A stretch of 64,000 bases of DNA, taken from NCBI GenBank assembly GCA_016707485.1, contig JADJHN010000003.1:62001-126000 (forward strand), given 5' to 3'. The DNA comes from Lysobacterales bacterium (GTDB lineage: Bacteria > Pseudomonadota > Gammaproteobacteria > Xanthomonadales > Rhodanobacteraceae). Made by a program: the position numbers and the translations under genes. Shown piece by piece: positions 16,770-24,055 of the stretch (position 1 is the first letter of the stretch; each line of letters opens with the position of its first letter). The notes under the pieces were generated by a model. It ran no database searches, was not told the origin of the DNA, and saw only the letters and a list, made by a program, of their open reading frames with translations.

Positions 16770-17872
16770 GACAAGGCGGCGAGCAGGCGCTCGCTTTCGC
16801 TGCGCGTCCCGAGACTGATGCGAACGCAGTGGCCCAACCCGTATCCGGCCATCGGTCGCACGATCACGCCGCGCTCGAACAGATGCTTTTCCAGCCCGCT
16901 CGCATCGCCGCCCAGATCGACGAGGAGAAAATTCGTCTGCGAGGGCAGCACGCGATAGCCACGCGCGCTCAACTCCCCGGCAAGCCAACCGCGTTCGTGC
17001 CGCGTCCATGCGCAGACCTTCTGCAAATGCGCAACATCGCCGAGCGCAGCGAGTGCGGCAACCTGGGCCAGCGCGTTGACATTGAACGACTCGCGCAGGC
17101 GTTCGAGCACGCCGACAACGCCTTCGTCGGCCAGCAGGTAACCGATGCGCAATCCGGCCAGCGCGTAGGCTTTCGAAAACGTGCGCGTGACCACGAGGTT
17201 CGGGTAACGCCCAAGCAGGCGCACGGCGCTGCTGGTGCCTGGCGCATCGACGAATTCCTGGTAAGCCTCATCGACAACCACCAGACAAGTCATCGGTACG
17301 CGCGCAAGAAAGCGATCGAGTTCGGCATCGTCGAACCAGGTTCCAGTCGGATTGTTCGGGTTGGCCAGATAGACGATCCGCGTATCCGCGCGCACCGCGG
17401 CTGCCAGCGCATCGAGATCATGCCCGTACGGCGCACTGGCATGGTCGCCCGGCAAGGACGTGACGCAGATCGGGGTTGCGCCCGCGGCGGCGGTGGCGAT
17501 GGCGAACACGGCAAAGCCGAATTGCGAGAAGACCACCGAAGTGCCCGGATCGGCAAAGCATTGCGCCAGCAGCATCAGCAGCTCGTGCGAACCATTGCCT
17601 AAGGCAATGCCTGCGCAATCGACCTGCCACTTCGCCGCCAGCGCATGCTTCAGCGTCCCCGCCTGCGGATCCGGATAACGAAAAACGTCCGGCAGGGATT
17701 CGGCCATCGCCTTCAATGCGCGCGGACTCGGACCGAGCACGGCCTCGTTGGAGCCGAGCTCGGCCAAGTCCCCTCCGAAACGCAGGCGAAGGGCCGGCAG
17801 ATCGTGGCCGGGATCATAGGCGCGCAGTAGACGGGTGATCGGGTTGGCCAGCGCGGTGGCGTCGAAACTCAT
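16766..17872 (-). CDS. hisC: Histidinol-phosphate/aromatic aminotransferase
   Basis: PLP enzyme of class I/II. The 368 residues carry 'LGSNEAVLGPSPRAL', 'YLANPNNPTGTWF', 'VVVDEAYQEFV', the PLP lysine in 'TRTFSKAYALAGLRIGYL' and the phosphate-binding arginine in 'CVRISLGTRSESERLL'. The ATG at 17872 overlaps the pheA stop (ATGA). Its place between pheA and aroA suggests it serves phenylalanine or tyrosine synthesis as much as histidine synthesis; the sequence does not settle which. Confidence 0.92.
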   Translation of the reverse strand: MSFDATALANPITRLLRAYDPGHDLPALRLRFGGDLAELGSNEAVLGPSPRALKAMAESLPDVFRYPDPQAGTLKHALAAKWQVDCAGIALGNGSHELLMLLAQCFADPGTSVVFSQFGFAVFAIATAAAGATPICVTSLPGDHASAPYGHDLDALAAAVRADTRIVYLANPNNPTGTWFDDAELDRFLARVPMTCLVVVDEAYQEFVDAPGTSSAVRLLGRYPNLVVTRTFSKAYALAGLRIGYLLADEGVVGVLERLRESFNVNALAQVAALAALGDVAHLQKVCAWTRHERGWLAGELSARGYRVLPSQTNFLLVDLGGDASGLEKHLFERGVIVRPMAGYGLGHCVRISLGTRSESERLLAALS

Positions 17873-18978
17873 GGAACCGCAACCGGATACGAGCCGAGGA
17901 TCTTGATCTGCGAGGCAAATTCGGCCAGCTCGGTGAATGCCTCCTGCATTGCCGCATCCTCGACATGTCCCGCCAGGTCGATGAAGAACGCATATTCCCA
18001 TTTGGCCTGGTGTGACGGACGCGATTCGATGCGGTTCATGGTAATGCCGTGCTTTGCGAAGGGGCTCAACACATTGAACAAGGCGCCGGGCTGGTCCTTG
18101 ATGAAAACCAGGATCGAGGTGCGATCGTGACCCGATGTCGGAAAGATCTGCCGACCCAGCACCAGGAAGCGCGTGGTGTTGTCGGCATCGTCCTGGATCG
18201 GACGCATGATGACTTTTTTCAGGCCGTAGACAAGGCCGGCGGACTCCCCGGCAATTGCCGCTGCATCATCGGCACTGCGCGCCCGGCGCGCGCCTTCGGC
18301 GTTGCTGGATACCGCAATCTTCTCCACTTTCGGCAGATTGCCGCGCAGCCAGGTCTGTGTCTGCGCGAACGACTGCGGGTGCGAGTAGATGCGCTCGATG
18401 TCCTCGATGCGCCCGCTGCGCGAAAACAGGTATTGGTGCACGCGCAGCTCGACTTCGCCGCAGATCTTCAGGCCCGAGGTGAGGAACATGTCGAGGGTGA
18501 CCTGGATCGTGCCCTCGCCAGAATTCTCCACCGGCACGACACCGAAATCGGCGTTGCCGTTTTCGACTTCCTGGAACACCTCCTCGATGCTTGCCATCGG
18601 CTGGCCATGGGCGGAGCGTCCGAAATGCTTGAGCACGGCCTGCTGGCTGAAGGTGCCTTCGGGGCCGAGGTAGCCGATCTTCAGCGGCTCCTGCTGGGCC
18701 AGGCAGGCCGACATGATTTCGCGAAAGACATGCACGAGCACTTCATCGCTGAGCGGGCCTTCGTTGCGATCGACCACCATGCGCAATACCTGCGCCTCGC
18801 GTTCGGGCCGATAGTAGTCGACCGCCGCCGCCAGCGGACCCTTGGCCAGCCCGACCTGGTGCGCCCAGCGCGCACGTTCCGCGATCAGGGTCTGGATCGT
18901 GCGGTCGATGCTGTCGATGCGGGCACGCACCTCGGCCAGATCCCTGGGTGCCGATTTTTGCCCTTCGTCATTGTTCAT
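17869..18978 (-). CDS. pheA: Bifunctional chorismate mutase/prephenate dehydratase
   Basis: Converts chorismate to phenylpyruvate, with feedback control by phenylalanine. The 369 residues hold a chorismate mutase domain (about 10-95; 'VRARIDSIDRTIQTLIAER'), a prephenate dehydratase domain ('IGYLGPEGTFSQQAVLKHFG', 'GVVPVENSGEGTIQVTLD') and a C-terminal ACT domain with 'IESRPSHQAKWEYAFFIDL'. The length is normal. It is followed by hisC with a four-base overlap and preceded by serC about 50 bases upstream. Confidence 0.96.
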   Translation of the reverse strand: MNNDEGQKSAPRDLAEVRARIDSIDRTIQTLIAERARWAHQVGLAKGPLAAAVDYYRPEREAQVLRMVVDRNEGPLSDEVLVHVFREIMSACLAQQEPLKIGYLGPEGTFSQQAVLKHFGRSAHGQPMASIEEVFQEVENGNADFGVVPVENSGEGTIQVTLDMFLTSGLKICGEVELRVHQYLFSRSGRIEDIERIYSHPQSFAQTQTWLRGNLPKVEKIAVSSNAEGARRARSADDAAAIAGESAGLVYGLKKVIMRPIQDDADNTTRFLVLGRQIFPTSGHDRTSILVFIKDQPGALFNVLSPFAKHGITMNRIESRPSHQAKWEYAFFIDLAGHVEDAAMQEAFTELAEFASQIKILGSYPVAVP

Positions 18979-19028
18979 GGCCCATACCCCGAGTTAGCCG
19001 AATCCTGAGCGTCCCGTGACGATCACCA

Positions 19029-20111
19029 TCACGCGTGACGACGTGCGAAATCGCCCATGAAATCGATCAATGCCTCGACCGCCGCCAGCGACGTCGCGTT
19101 GTAGATCGATGCACGCATGCCGCCGAGCAGCTTGTGCCCCTTGAGGCCGATCAGGTTGCGGGCGTCGGCCTCTTCGAGAAACAGCGGATTCAACTCGGCA
19201 CGCGGCAGGAAGAACGGCACATTCATCCACGAACGCGCCTCCACGCTGACCGGATTCGTGTAGAAACCCGAACCGTCGATAGCCGCATACAGGCGTTCGG
19301 CCTTGATCCGGTTGCGCTCGCCCAAGGCCGCGACGCCCCCCTGCGCCTTCAACCACTTGAACACCAGCGAAGCCAGATACCAGCCCCAGGTGTTCGGCGT
19401 GTTGAACAGGGAATGATTGGCGGCGTGTTCGGAGTAATTGAAGATGCGCGCAATGTTGACCGGGCAGCGCTCGAGGAGGTCCTCGCGAATGATCAGGATG
19501 ACCAGGCCCGAGGCACCGATGTTCTTCTGCGCACCGGCGTAGATCAGGCCGAACTTCGAGACATCGACGGGTCGCGAAAGTATGTCCGAGGACATGTCGG
19601 CGATCAGGGGCATCCCGCCTACTTCGGGAATTTCCCGGAACTCGACGCCATGAATGGTCTCGTTCGGCGTGTAATGAACGTACGCCGCGTCGGCATCCAG
19701 ATCCCAGCCGTCACGCGGCGGGATCCGCGTGTAGCCGGAATCCAGCGAACTTGCGCTGATGCGAGCCTGCACGTACGGCTTTGCTTCCCTGACCGCTTTT
19801 TCACCCCAGGCACCACTGACAACGTAATTGGCGACCTGGTCGGGCCTCGCGAAATTCATCGGGATCTGCGCGAAATGCTGGGTTGCGCCGCCTTGCAGGA
19901 AGAGCACGCGATAGTTCGAGGGAATGGCCATCAAGGCGCGCAGATCCGCCTCGGATTCTTCGGCCAAGGCCACGAAATCACGACCGCGATGGCTGATCTC
20001 CATCACCGATGCACGCGCACCGCCCCATTCGAGCATCTCCTCGCGGGCCTGGATCAAGACCTCTTCCGGCAAGGCGGCCGGGCCGGCACTGAAATTGTAG
20101 GCACGCGTCAC
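19029..20111 (-). CDS. serC: Phosphoserine aminotransferase
   Basis: Makes phosphoserine from phosphohydroxypyruvate and also serves pyridoxine synthesis. The 360 residues begin 'TRAYNFSAGPAALPEEVL' and include 'EISHRGRDF', 'FLQGGATQHFAQIPMNF' and the PLP lysine in 'FGLIYAGAQKNIGASGLV'. A GTG at 20111 is preferred because GGGAG lies six bases upstream; an in-frame TTG two codons earlier is the alternative. It heads the aromatic operon, as in related bacteria. Confidence 0.95.
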   Translation of the reverse strand: MTRAYNFSAGPAALPEEVLIQAREEMLEWGGARASVMEISHRGRDFVALAEESEADLRALMAIPSNYRVLFLQGGATQHFAQIPMNFARPDQVANYVVSGAWGEKAVREAKPYVQARISASSLDSGYTRIPPRDGWDLDADAAYVHYTPNETIHGVEFREIPEVGGMPLIADMSSDILSRPVDVSKFGLIYAGAQKNIGASGLVILIIREDLLERCPVNIARIFNYSEHAANHSLFNTPNTWGWYLASLVFKWLKAQGGVAALGERNRIKAERLYAAIDGSGFYTNPVSVEARSWMNVPFFLPRAELNPLFLEEADARNLIGLKGHKLLGGMRASIYNATSLAAVEALIDFMGDFARRHA

Positions 20112-20458
20112 GCGCAACTCCCGTGTATCGTCATTGGAGGTAAAGCATCGCAGCGCAAGGCAGCCGCTGCCGGGTCACAACGATATGTCGCATTGCAGCA
20201 TGTCTGCAAGTCGATTCGAAAACCGGGCTTCGCGGGAGAAACCGCGCCCGCAGCAGCGCACTGTCGCAGCGCACCACGACTCCCGCTTGTCACCGGCGGA
20301 AAGACGCGGCAATGTTGCGCGGATGCCTGCATGCGGCTGCACATGGCGACGCATGGCCTGCGCCTCGGTCAAGCTGGGTGGTGGCTGGCGGGCTGAGGCA
20401 GCCGGGTCAGGCTGCTCACGATGCCTTCGGCGCGTGGTCGGTCCGCGGACGGATCGAA
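20112..20458. other. Gene-free stretch with one REP-like hairpin
   Basis: This 347-base gap between serC and the FHA gene (which converges toward neither) shows only short arginine-rich frames with no family likeness, so I call no gene. It should contain the serC operon promoter, but none is convincing. At 20225-20249 arms GGG..CGCGG and CCGCG..CCC enclose the loop GAGAAA, similar to the short GC-rich palindromes that are scattered through genomes of this order. Confidence 0.5.
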
Positions 20459-21289
20459 TCAGTAGTTGCCGAACCAGATCAGGGCGGCAATCGCCAGCCC
20501 GATCAACCCTGCGGCGACAATCAGCCACCAGATGCCCGATCCGCTGTCCTCGACGGGCGGCGCCGACGGCACGGGATCGCTGATCTGGATGGCATCGAGG
20601 GTCTGGGTGATGGCGGGCGCCTGGTTGGCCGGGGTCGGCATGCTCTGCCCGCGCAGCGGATAACCGGGCGCTTCAAGGACGAAACGGTTGCGACCGAAGT
20701 TGATCTGGTCACCCGGATGCAGCACGGCGGTCTTCACCAGCACACCGTTGATTTCAGTGCCATGGACCGAACCGATATCACGAAAATGAATGGCCTCGTC
20801 GGTTGTATCGATCGAGGCGTGCAACTCGCCCGTTTGTGGCTCGTCGATATCCAGCCCGCGACTGCCATTGCCGATGACCAGGCGCGCGCCCACGCAGATC
20901 GTCTTGCCATAGTGGATGCCGGAAACACCACGCAGGACCACGCGGGAGAACTCGCGGGGTGTCCCCCTGGCCGCCTCGGCTGGCACGCGTGTATCGATCG
21001 CCTTGTCGCTGTCCGGTTTCAGTGTCACGGCGACGGAATCAAAACTGACCACGTCGCCGAGCCTGAGCAGGGCCTTTTCGACAATCGGTCGCGCGTTGAC
21101 GTGGGTCCGTGCCCGCGGATCGAGCACTTCGAGGATCGCGCCGCGCTTGTCGATCACCAGGCGTGCGTGCCAGGGCTGGACACCGCCGAAGTCGAGCCTG
21201 ATCGCATTGTCCTGCGCGGCACCAATGCCGGTGACGCCGCCCTCGACGAGGACATCCGCATGTTCTCCGCTGGAAAAACTTAGACGCAT
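20459..21289 (-). CDS. Two-FHA-domain membrane protein
   Basis: A 276-residue protein with two forkhead-associated domains, which read phosphothreonine, and one C-terminal membrane helix ('GIWWLIVAAGLIGLAIAALIWF'). The second domain is the better match: 'LVIGNGSRGLDIDEPQTGELHASI' and 'HFRDIGSVHGTEINGVLV' contain the usual G-R/N-S-H-N-G type contacts. The first (about 10-90) is more degenerate. The linker (about 200-245) is rich in Pro, Ala and Gln. The ATG at 21289 is chosen over 21307 on fit. No kinase or phosphatase is adjacent, so the partner is unknown. Confidence 0.8.
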   Translation of the reverse strand: MRLSFSSGEHADVLVEGGVTGIGAAQDNAIRLDFGGVQPWHARLVIDKRGAILEVLDPRARTHVNARPIVEKALLRLGDVVSFDSVAVTLKPDSDKAIDTRVPAEAARGTPREFSRVVLRGVSGIHYGKTICVGARLVIGNGSRGLDIDEPQTGELHASIDTTDEAIHFRDIGSVHGTEINGVLVKTAVLHPGDQINFGRNRFVLEAPGYPLRGQSMPTPANQAPAITQTLDAIQISDPVPSAPPVEDSGSGIWWLIVAAGLIGLAIAALIWFGNY

Positions 21290-21540
21290 CGGCGCACGCG
21301 CTGGCAAGGTGTCGGCACTTTAGCAGGATGAAGCAAACGTGACACCTGCCCTTTCACGAGCATTCCCGGCCTTTGCGCCAGGGGCTGGCAGCGTCATCGC
21401 CCCGGCGTGCCAGGCATGCCGCACAGTGGGCACCGCAGGGCAACGGAAAGCCCCGGCAAGAGCTTCTGCAACATCGGATCCTGAGGCATCATAGGCATTG
21501 CCGCGCAACGCCCCCGTGTTGGCGGAACCGGAGAACCTGC

Positions 21541-21816
21541 ATGGCGCAAATCGATATTCGGCGCAAACACCAACTCTCAATTGCCGAAGCGCGCAAGGCG
21601 GTCAACAAGCTGGCCAAGTCCATGGCCAAGGAATTCGATCTGGAATGCGACTGGGAAGGCAACACGCTGGCCTTTTCGCGCAGTGGCGTCGATGGCCACA
21701 TCGCCCTCGAAAAAGGCGAGGTCCATGTGCACGCCAAGCTGGGTTTCGTCATGGGCATGATGAAGTCGATGATTGAAACCGAGATCAACCGCCACCTCGA
21801 CGAGCAGATCAACTGA
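21541..21816 (+). CDS. Polyhydroxyalkanoic acid system family protein
   Basis: A 91-residue protein of the PHA_gran_rgn family (PF09650), small proteins found beside phasin and PHA genes. Typical features are the start 'MAQIDIRRKHQLSIAEARKAVNKLAKSMAKEF', the central 'VDGHIALEKGEVHVHAKLGFVMGMMKSMIETEI' and the C-terminal 'NRHLDEQI'. Function is not known. Its stop TGA shares its last base with the ATG of the patatin-like gene, so the two are coupled. Confidence 0.85.
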   Translation: MAQIDIRRKHQLSIAEARKAVNKLAKSMAKEFDLECDWEGNTLAFSRSGVDGHIALEKGEVHVHAKLGFVMGMMKSMIETEINRHLDEQIN

Positions 21817-23126
21817 TGCTCGTCATAAAGGCCGCGCACAAGCCCGTCCGCAGCTCGACCCGTTCGAAGATCGGCCTCGCCGTTGCCGGCGGCGGCCCGA
21901 TCGGCGGGATCTTCGAGATCGGTGCCATGCGTGCCCTTGATGACGCCATCGAAGGCCTCGACATGAATGCGCTCGATGTCTATGTCGGCATCAGCTCGGG
22001 TGCCTATATCGCGGCCAGCCTGGCCAATCGCCTGACCACCACCGAACTTTGCCGCATCTTCGTCAGCAATGATTCCGACCAGTTCAAGTTCAGGGCCGAG
22101 GATTTCGTGCGGCCGGCAATCTGGGAATACCTGCGCCGTCTTTCCGGCGTGCCGCGCCTCCTGCTGAGCGGCCTTGCCGAGTTCGCCAGGCATCCCTTCG
22201 ACCTTCGCGTCAGCGACAGCCTGATCAAGCTCGGCAGCATCCTGCCCACCGGCCTGTTCGACAACGAGGCGATCGAACGCTTCATGCGCAAGGCATTCAC
22301 CGCGCATGGCCGCAGCAATGATTTCCGCGAACTGGGGCGCAAACTGGTCATCGTCGCCGTCGAACTGGACAGCGGCCAGGCAATCCGCTTCGGTACGCCC
22401 GGCTACGACGATGTGCCGATCTCGCGCGCGATCGAGGCCAGTTCCGCATTGCCCGGACTGTATCCACCGGTGCTCATCAATGGCCGCTATCACGTCGACG
22501 GCGCCTTGCGCCATACCGTGCACGCATCGGTGGCGATGGAAGCGGGTGCCGACCTGGTGCTTGCAATCAATCCGCTGGTCCCGATCGATACCGCCACGGC
22601 CAGTGCCCTCGGCAAGGGTTCGCCAAGCAGCCTGATCGAAGGCGGCCTGCCGGTCGTGCTGTCGCAGATGTTCCGCACCCTGCTGCAGTCGCGCATGCAG
22701 GCGAGCATTCCCAAGTACGAGCGCAAGTACAGCGGCTCGGACCTGCTCCTGATCGAGCCTGAAAACGACGACACGGACATGTTCTTCACCAACATCTTCA
22801 GCTTTGCCAATCGCCACGACCTCGCCGAACATGCCTATCAATCGACCTTGAACGACCTGCGCCGGCATCGCAAGGTGCTTGGCCCGCTGCTGCAACGACA
22901 TGGCCTGAGCTTGCGCGACGGCGTCCTTGATGACCCCGATCGCACCTTGCTGGCGGGCCTCGAACAAAAGCCGCCGCGGCGCTCGCAAGCCACATCGCAA
23001 CTGCACCGGGCACTGGAAGATCTTGATCGCGCGCTGGAACAGGAAAAGCCGGCACGCAAGCGGCGCGCGCCGGCACGCAGGAATGCCGTGCCGGTGCGCG
23101 GCAATACGTCATCAGCAAACTCGTGA
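21816..23126 (+). CDS. Patatin-like phospholipase family protein
   Basis: Probable serine lipid hydrolase with a Ser-Asp dyad. The 436 residues show the oxyanion loop 'GGGPIGG' (25-31), the nucleophile elbow G58-I-S60-S-G and the catalytic Asp in 'YHVDGALRH' (about 229), so all key residues are present. The C-terminal 60 residues are basic and low in complexity ('PARKRRAPARR'). There is no signal peptide, so it probably acts in the cytoplasm or on granules. It lies in a block with phasins and a PHA-granule protein, so a role in storage-lipid turnover is a reasonable guess but not shown. Confidence 0.85.
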   Translation: MLVIKAAHKPVRSSTRSKIGLAVAGGGPIGGIFEIGAMRALDDAIEGLDMNALDVYVGISSGAYIAASLANRLTTTELCRIFVSNDSDQFKFRAEDFVRPAIWEYLRRLSGVPRLLLSGLAEFARHPFDLRVSDSLIKLGSILPTGLFDNEAIERFMRKAFTAHGRSNDFRELGRKLVIVAVELDSGQAIRFGTPGYDDVPISRAIEASSALPGLYPPVLINGRYHVDGALRHTVHASVAMEAGADLVLAINPLVPIDTATASALGKGSPSSLIEGGLPVVLSQMFRTLLQSRMQASIPKYERKYSGSDLLLIEPENDDTDMFFTNIFSFANRHDLAEHAYQSTLNDLRRHRKVLGPLLQRHGLSLRDGVLDDPDRTLLAGLEQKPPRRSQATSQLHRALEDLDRALEQEKPARKRRAPARRNAVPVRGNTSSANS

Positions 23127-23153
23127 GCGAATGTCATTCATCGATTACTTGCT

Positions 23154-23173
23154 CTATCGGCCACCGATAGAAT
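23154..23173 (+). promoter_or_regulatory. Operator-like palindrome over -10 box of phasin gene
   Basis: CTATCGG (23154-23160) and CCGATAG (23164-23170) form a perfect 7-bp inverted repeat with a three-base spacer. It overlaps TAGAAT (23168-23173), a plausible -10 box placed 17 bases after a weak -35 TTACTT (23145-23150) and about 50 bases before the phasin ATG. This is the geometry of a repressor site. The regulator is not known; the PhaD-like TetR gene 3.4 kb away is one candidate. Confidence 0.45.
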
Positions 23174-23222
23174 GTGTCTTTATCCGGGCGCGACCGTGCC
23201 CAAACCATCGAAGGAATCCGAA

Positions 23223-23867
23223 ATGTCCAAGCCCAAGCCGAAGCTGAAATCGAAGACCAACCCCGCTCCGAGCAAGCCGGCAGCTCGCGCCAGCGGAAAA
23301 TCGATTGTCGAATCCGCGCAGCACATCTGGCTGGCCGGTCTGGGTGCCTTTGCCAAGGCCCAGGATGAAGGCACGCGCTTGTTCGAAGCGCTGGTACGCG
23401 AGGGTGTCTCGCTCGAGCAGAAGACCCGCAAGCTGACCGCTGGCAAGGCCGACGAAGCACGCGGCGCGGTCGAAGCAGCGGTCGGCCAAGTCAAGGAACG
23501 CAGCCAGGAAACCTGGGACAAGCTTGAAAAGGTCTTCGAGAACCGCGTCTCGCGGGCGTTGAACCATCTTGGCGTCCCCGGCAGCACCGAAGTGAAGGCG
23601 CTGACCCAGCGCGTCGAGGAACTCGCCCGCGAAGTGCACAAGCTCAATGCCAAACCTGCAGCCAAACCGGCCGCCCGCCCGACCTCCAGCAAGAGCGGCG
23701 CAACCCGCTCGGTGACACGGGTCAGGGACGAACTGGCCGACGTTGCCCGCGAGCTCGAATCCGCCCAGCTCAAGCAGGTCAGCAGCAAGGGCAGCGGCGT
23801 TGCCGCAAAAAAGAAGGCCGCGCCCGCGAAGAAGGCGGCGGCGAAAAAGAAACCCGCCGCCAGGTAA
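23223..23867 (+). CDS. Phasin with lysine/alanine-rich tail (PhaF/PhaI type)
   Basis: Granule-surface protein for polyhydroxyalkanoate or another storage lipid. The 214 residues contain the phasin domain at about 28-140, marked by 'IVESAQHIWLAGLGAFAKAQDEGTRLFEALV' and 'RALNHLGVPGSTEVKALTQRVEELAREV', and a C-terminal histone H1-like tail of Lys, Ala and Pro ('AAKKKAAPAKKAAAKKK') that in PhaF-type phasins binds DNA and helps share granules at division. The ATG at 23223 follows GGAATCCGAA; an upstream in-frame start adds unrelated residues. Confidence 0.9.
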   Translation: MSKPKPKLKSKTNPAPSKPAARASGKSIVESAQHIWLAGLGAFAKAQDEGTRLFEALVREGVSLEQKTRKLTAGKADEARGAVEAAVGQVKERSQETWDKLEKVFENRVSRALNHLGVPGSTEVKALTQRVEELAREVHKLNAKPAAKPAARPTSSKSGATRSVTRVRDELADVARELESAQLKQVSSKGSGVAAKKKAAPAKKAAAKKKPAAR

Positions 23868-23924
23868 TCGGCAAACTTCCTGCACCAGCCCCTCGTCACC
23901 CGCAGACGAGCGGTTATATGGCCA

Positions 23925-24004
23925 AGGATGGCCTGTATGCCGACAACGCAGGAGCAGTTGTCGGCGATGCCATGGATGGCCTGTATGCCGACAACGCAGG
24001 AGCC
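23925..24004. repeat. 48-bp tandem repeat, copy set A (about 1.7 units)
   Basis: The unit running GATGGCCTGTATGCCGACAA... recurs exactly 48 bases apart (23927 and 23975). Inside the first unit, GCCGACAAC (23939-23947) and GTTGTCGGC (23957-23965) form a perfect 9-bp hairpin with loop GCAGGAGCA; the second unit loses its right arm. The same repeat family, on the opposite strand, lies at 46318-46446 near rplS. It sits between the convergent phasin and acyl-CoA reductase genes. Because 48 is a multiple of three, every frame through it is open, so apparent small proteins here are artefacts. Confidence 0.85.
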
Positions 24005-24055
24005 GGCGCAGGCAAATGCTGGCGCCAACTCCGAATCCGTTGGCGTGCCCGTGTC

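Noticed and set aside
20175..20528. Minus-strand frame upstream of serC with GRGFSREARFS
   Set aside because: Arginine-rich, crosses a REP-like hairpin and overlaps the FHA gene; reads like repeat-derived sequence, not protein.
23925..24004. CRISPR array
   Set aside because: Units are directly abutting 48-base copies with no variable spacers, and no cas genes are present.
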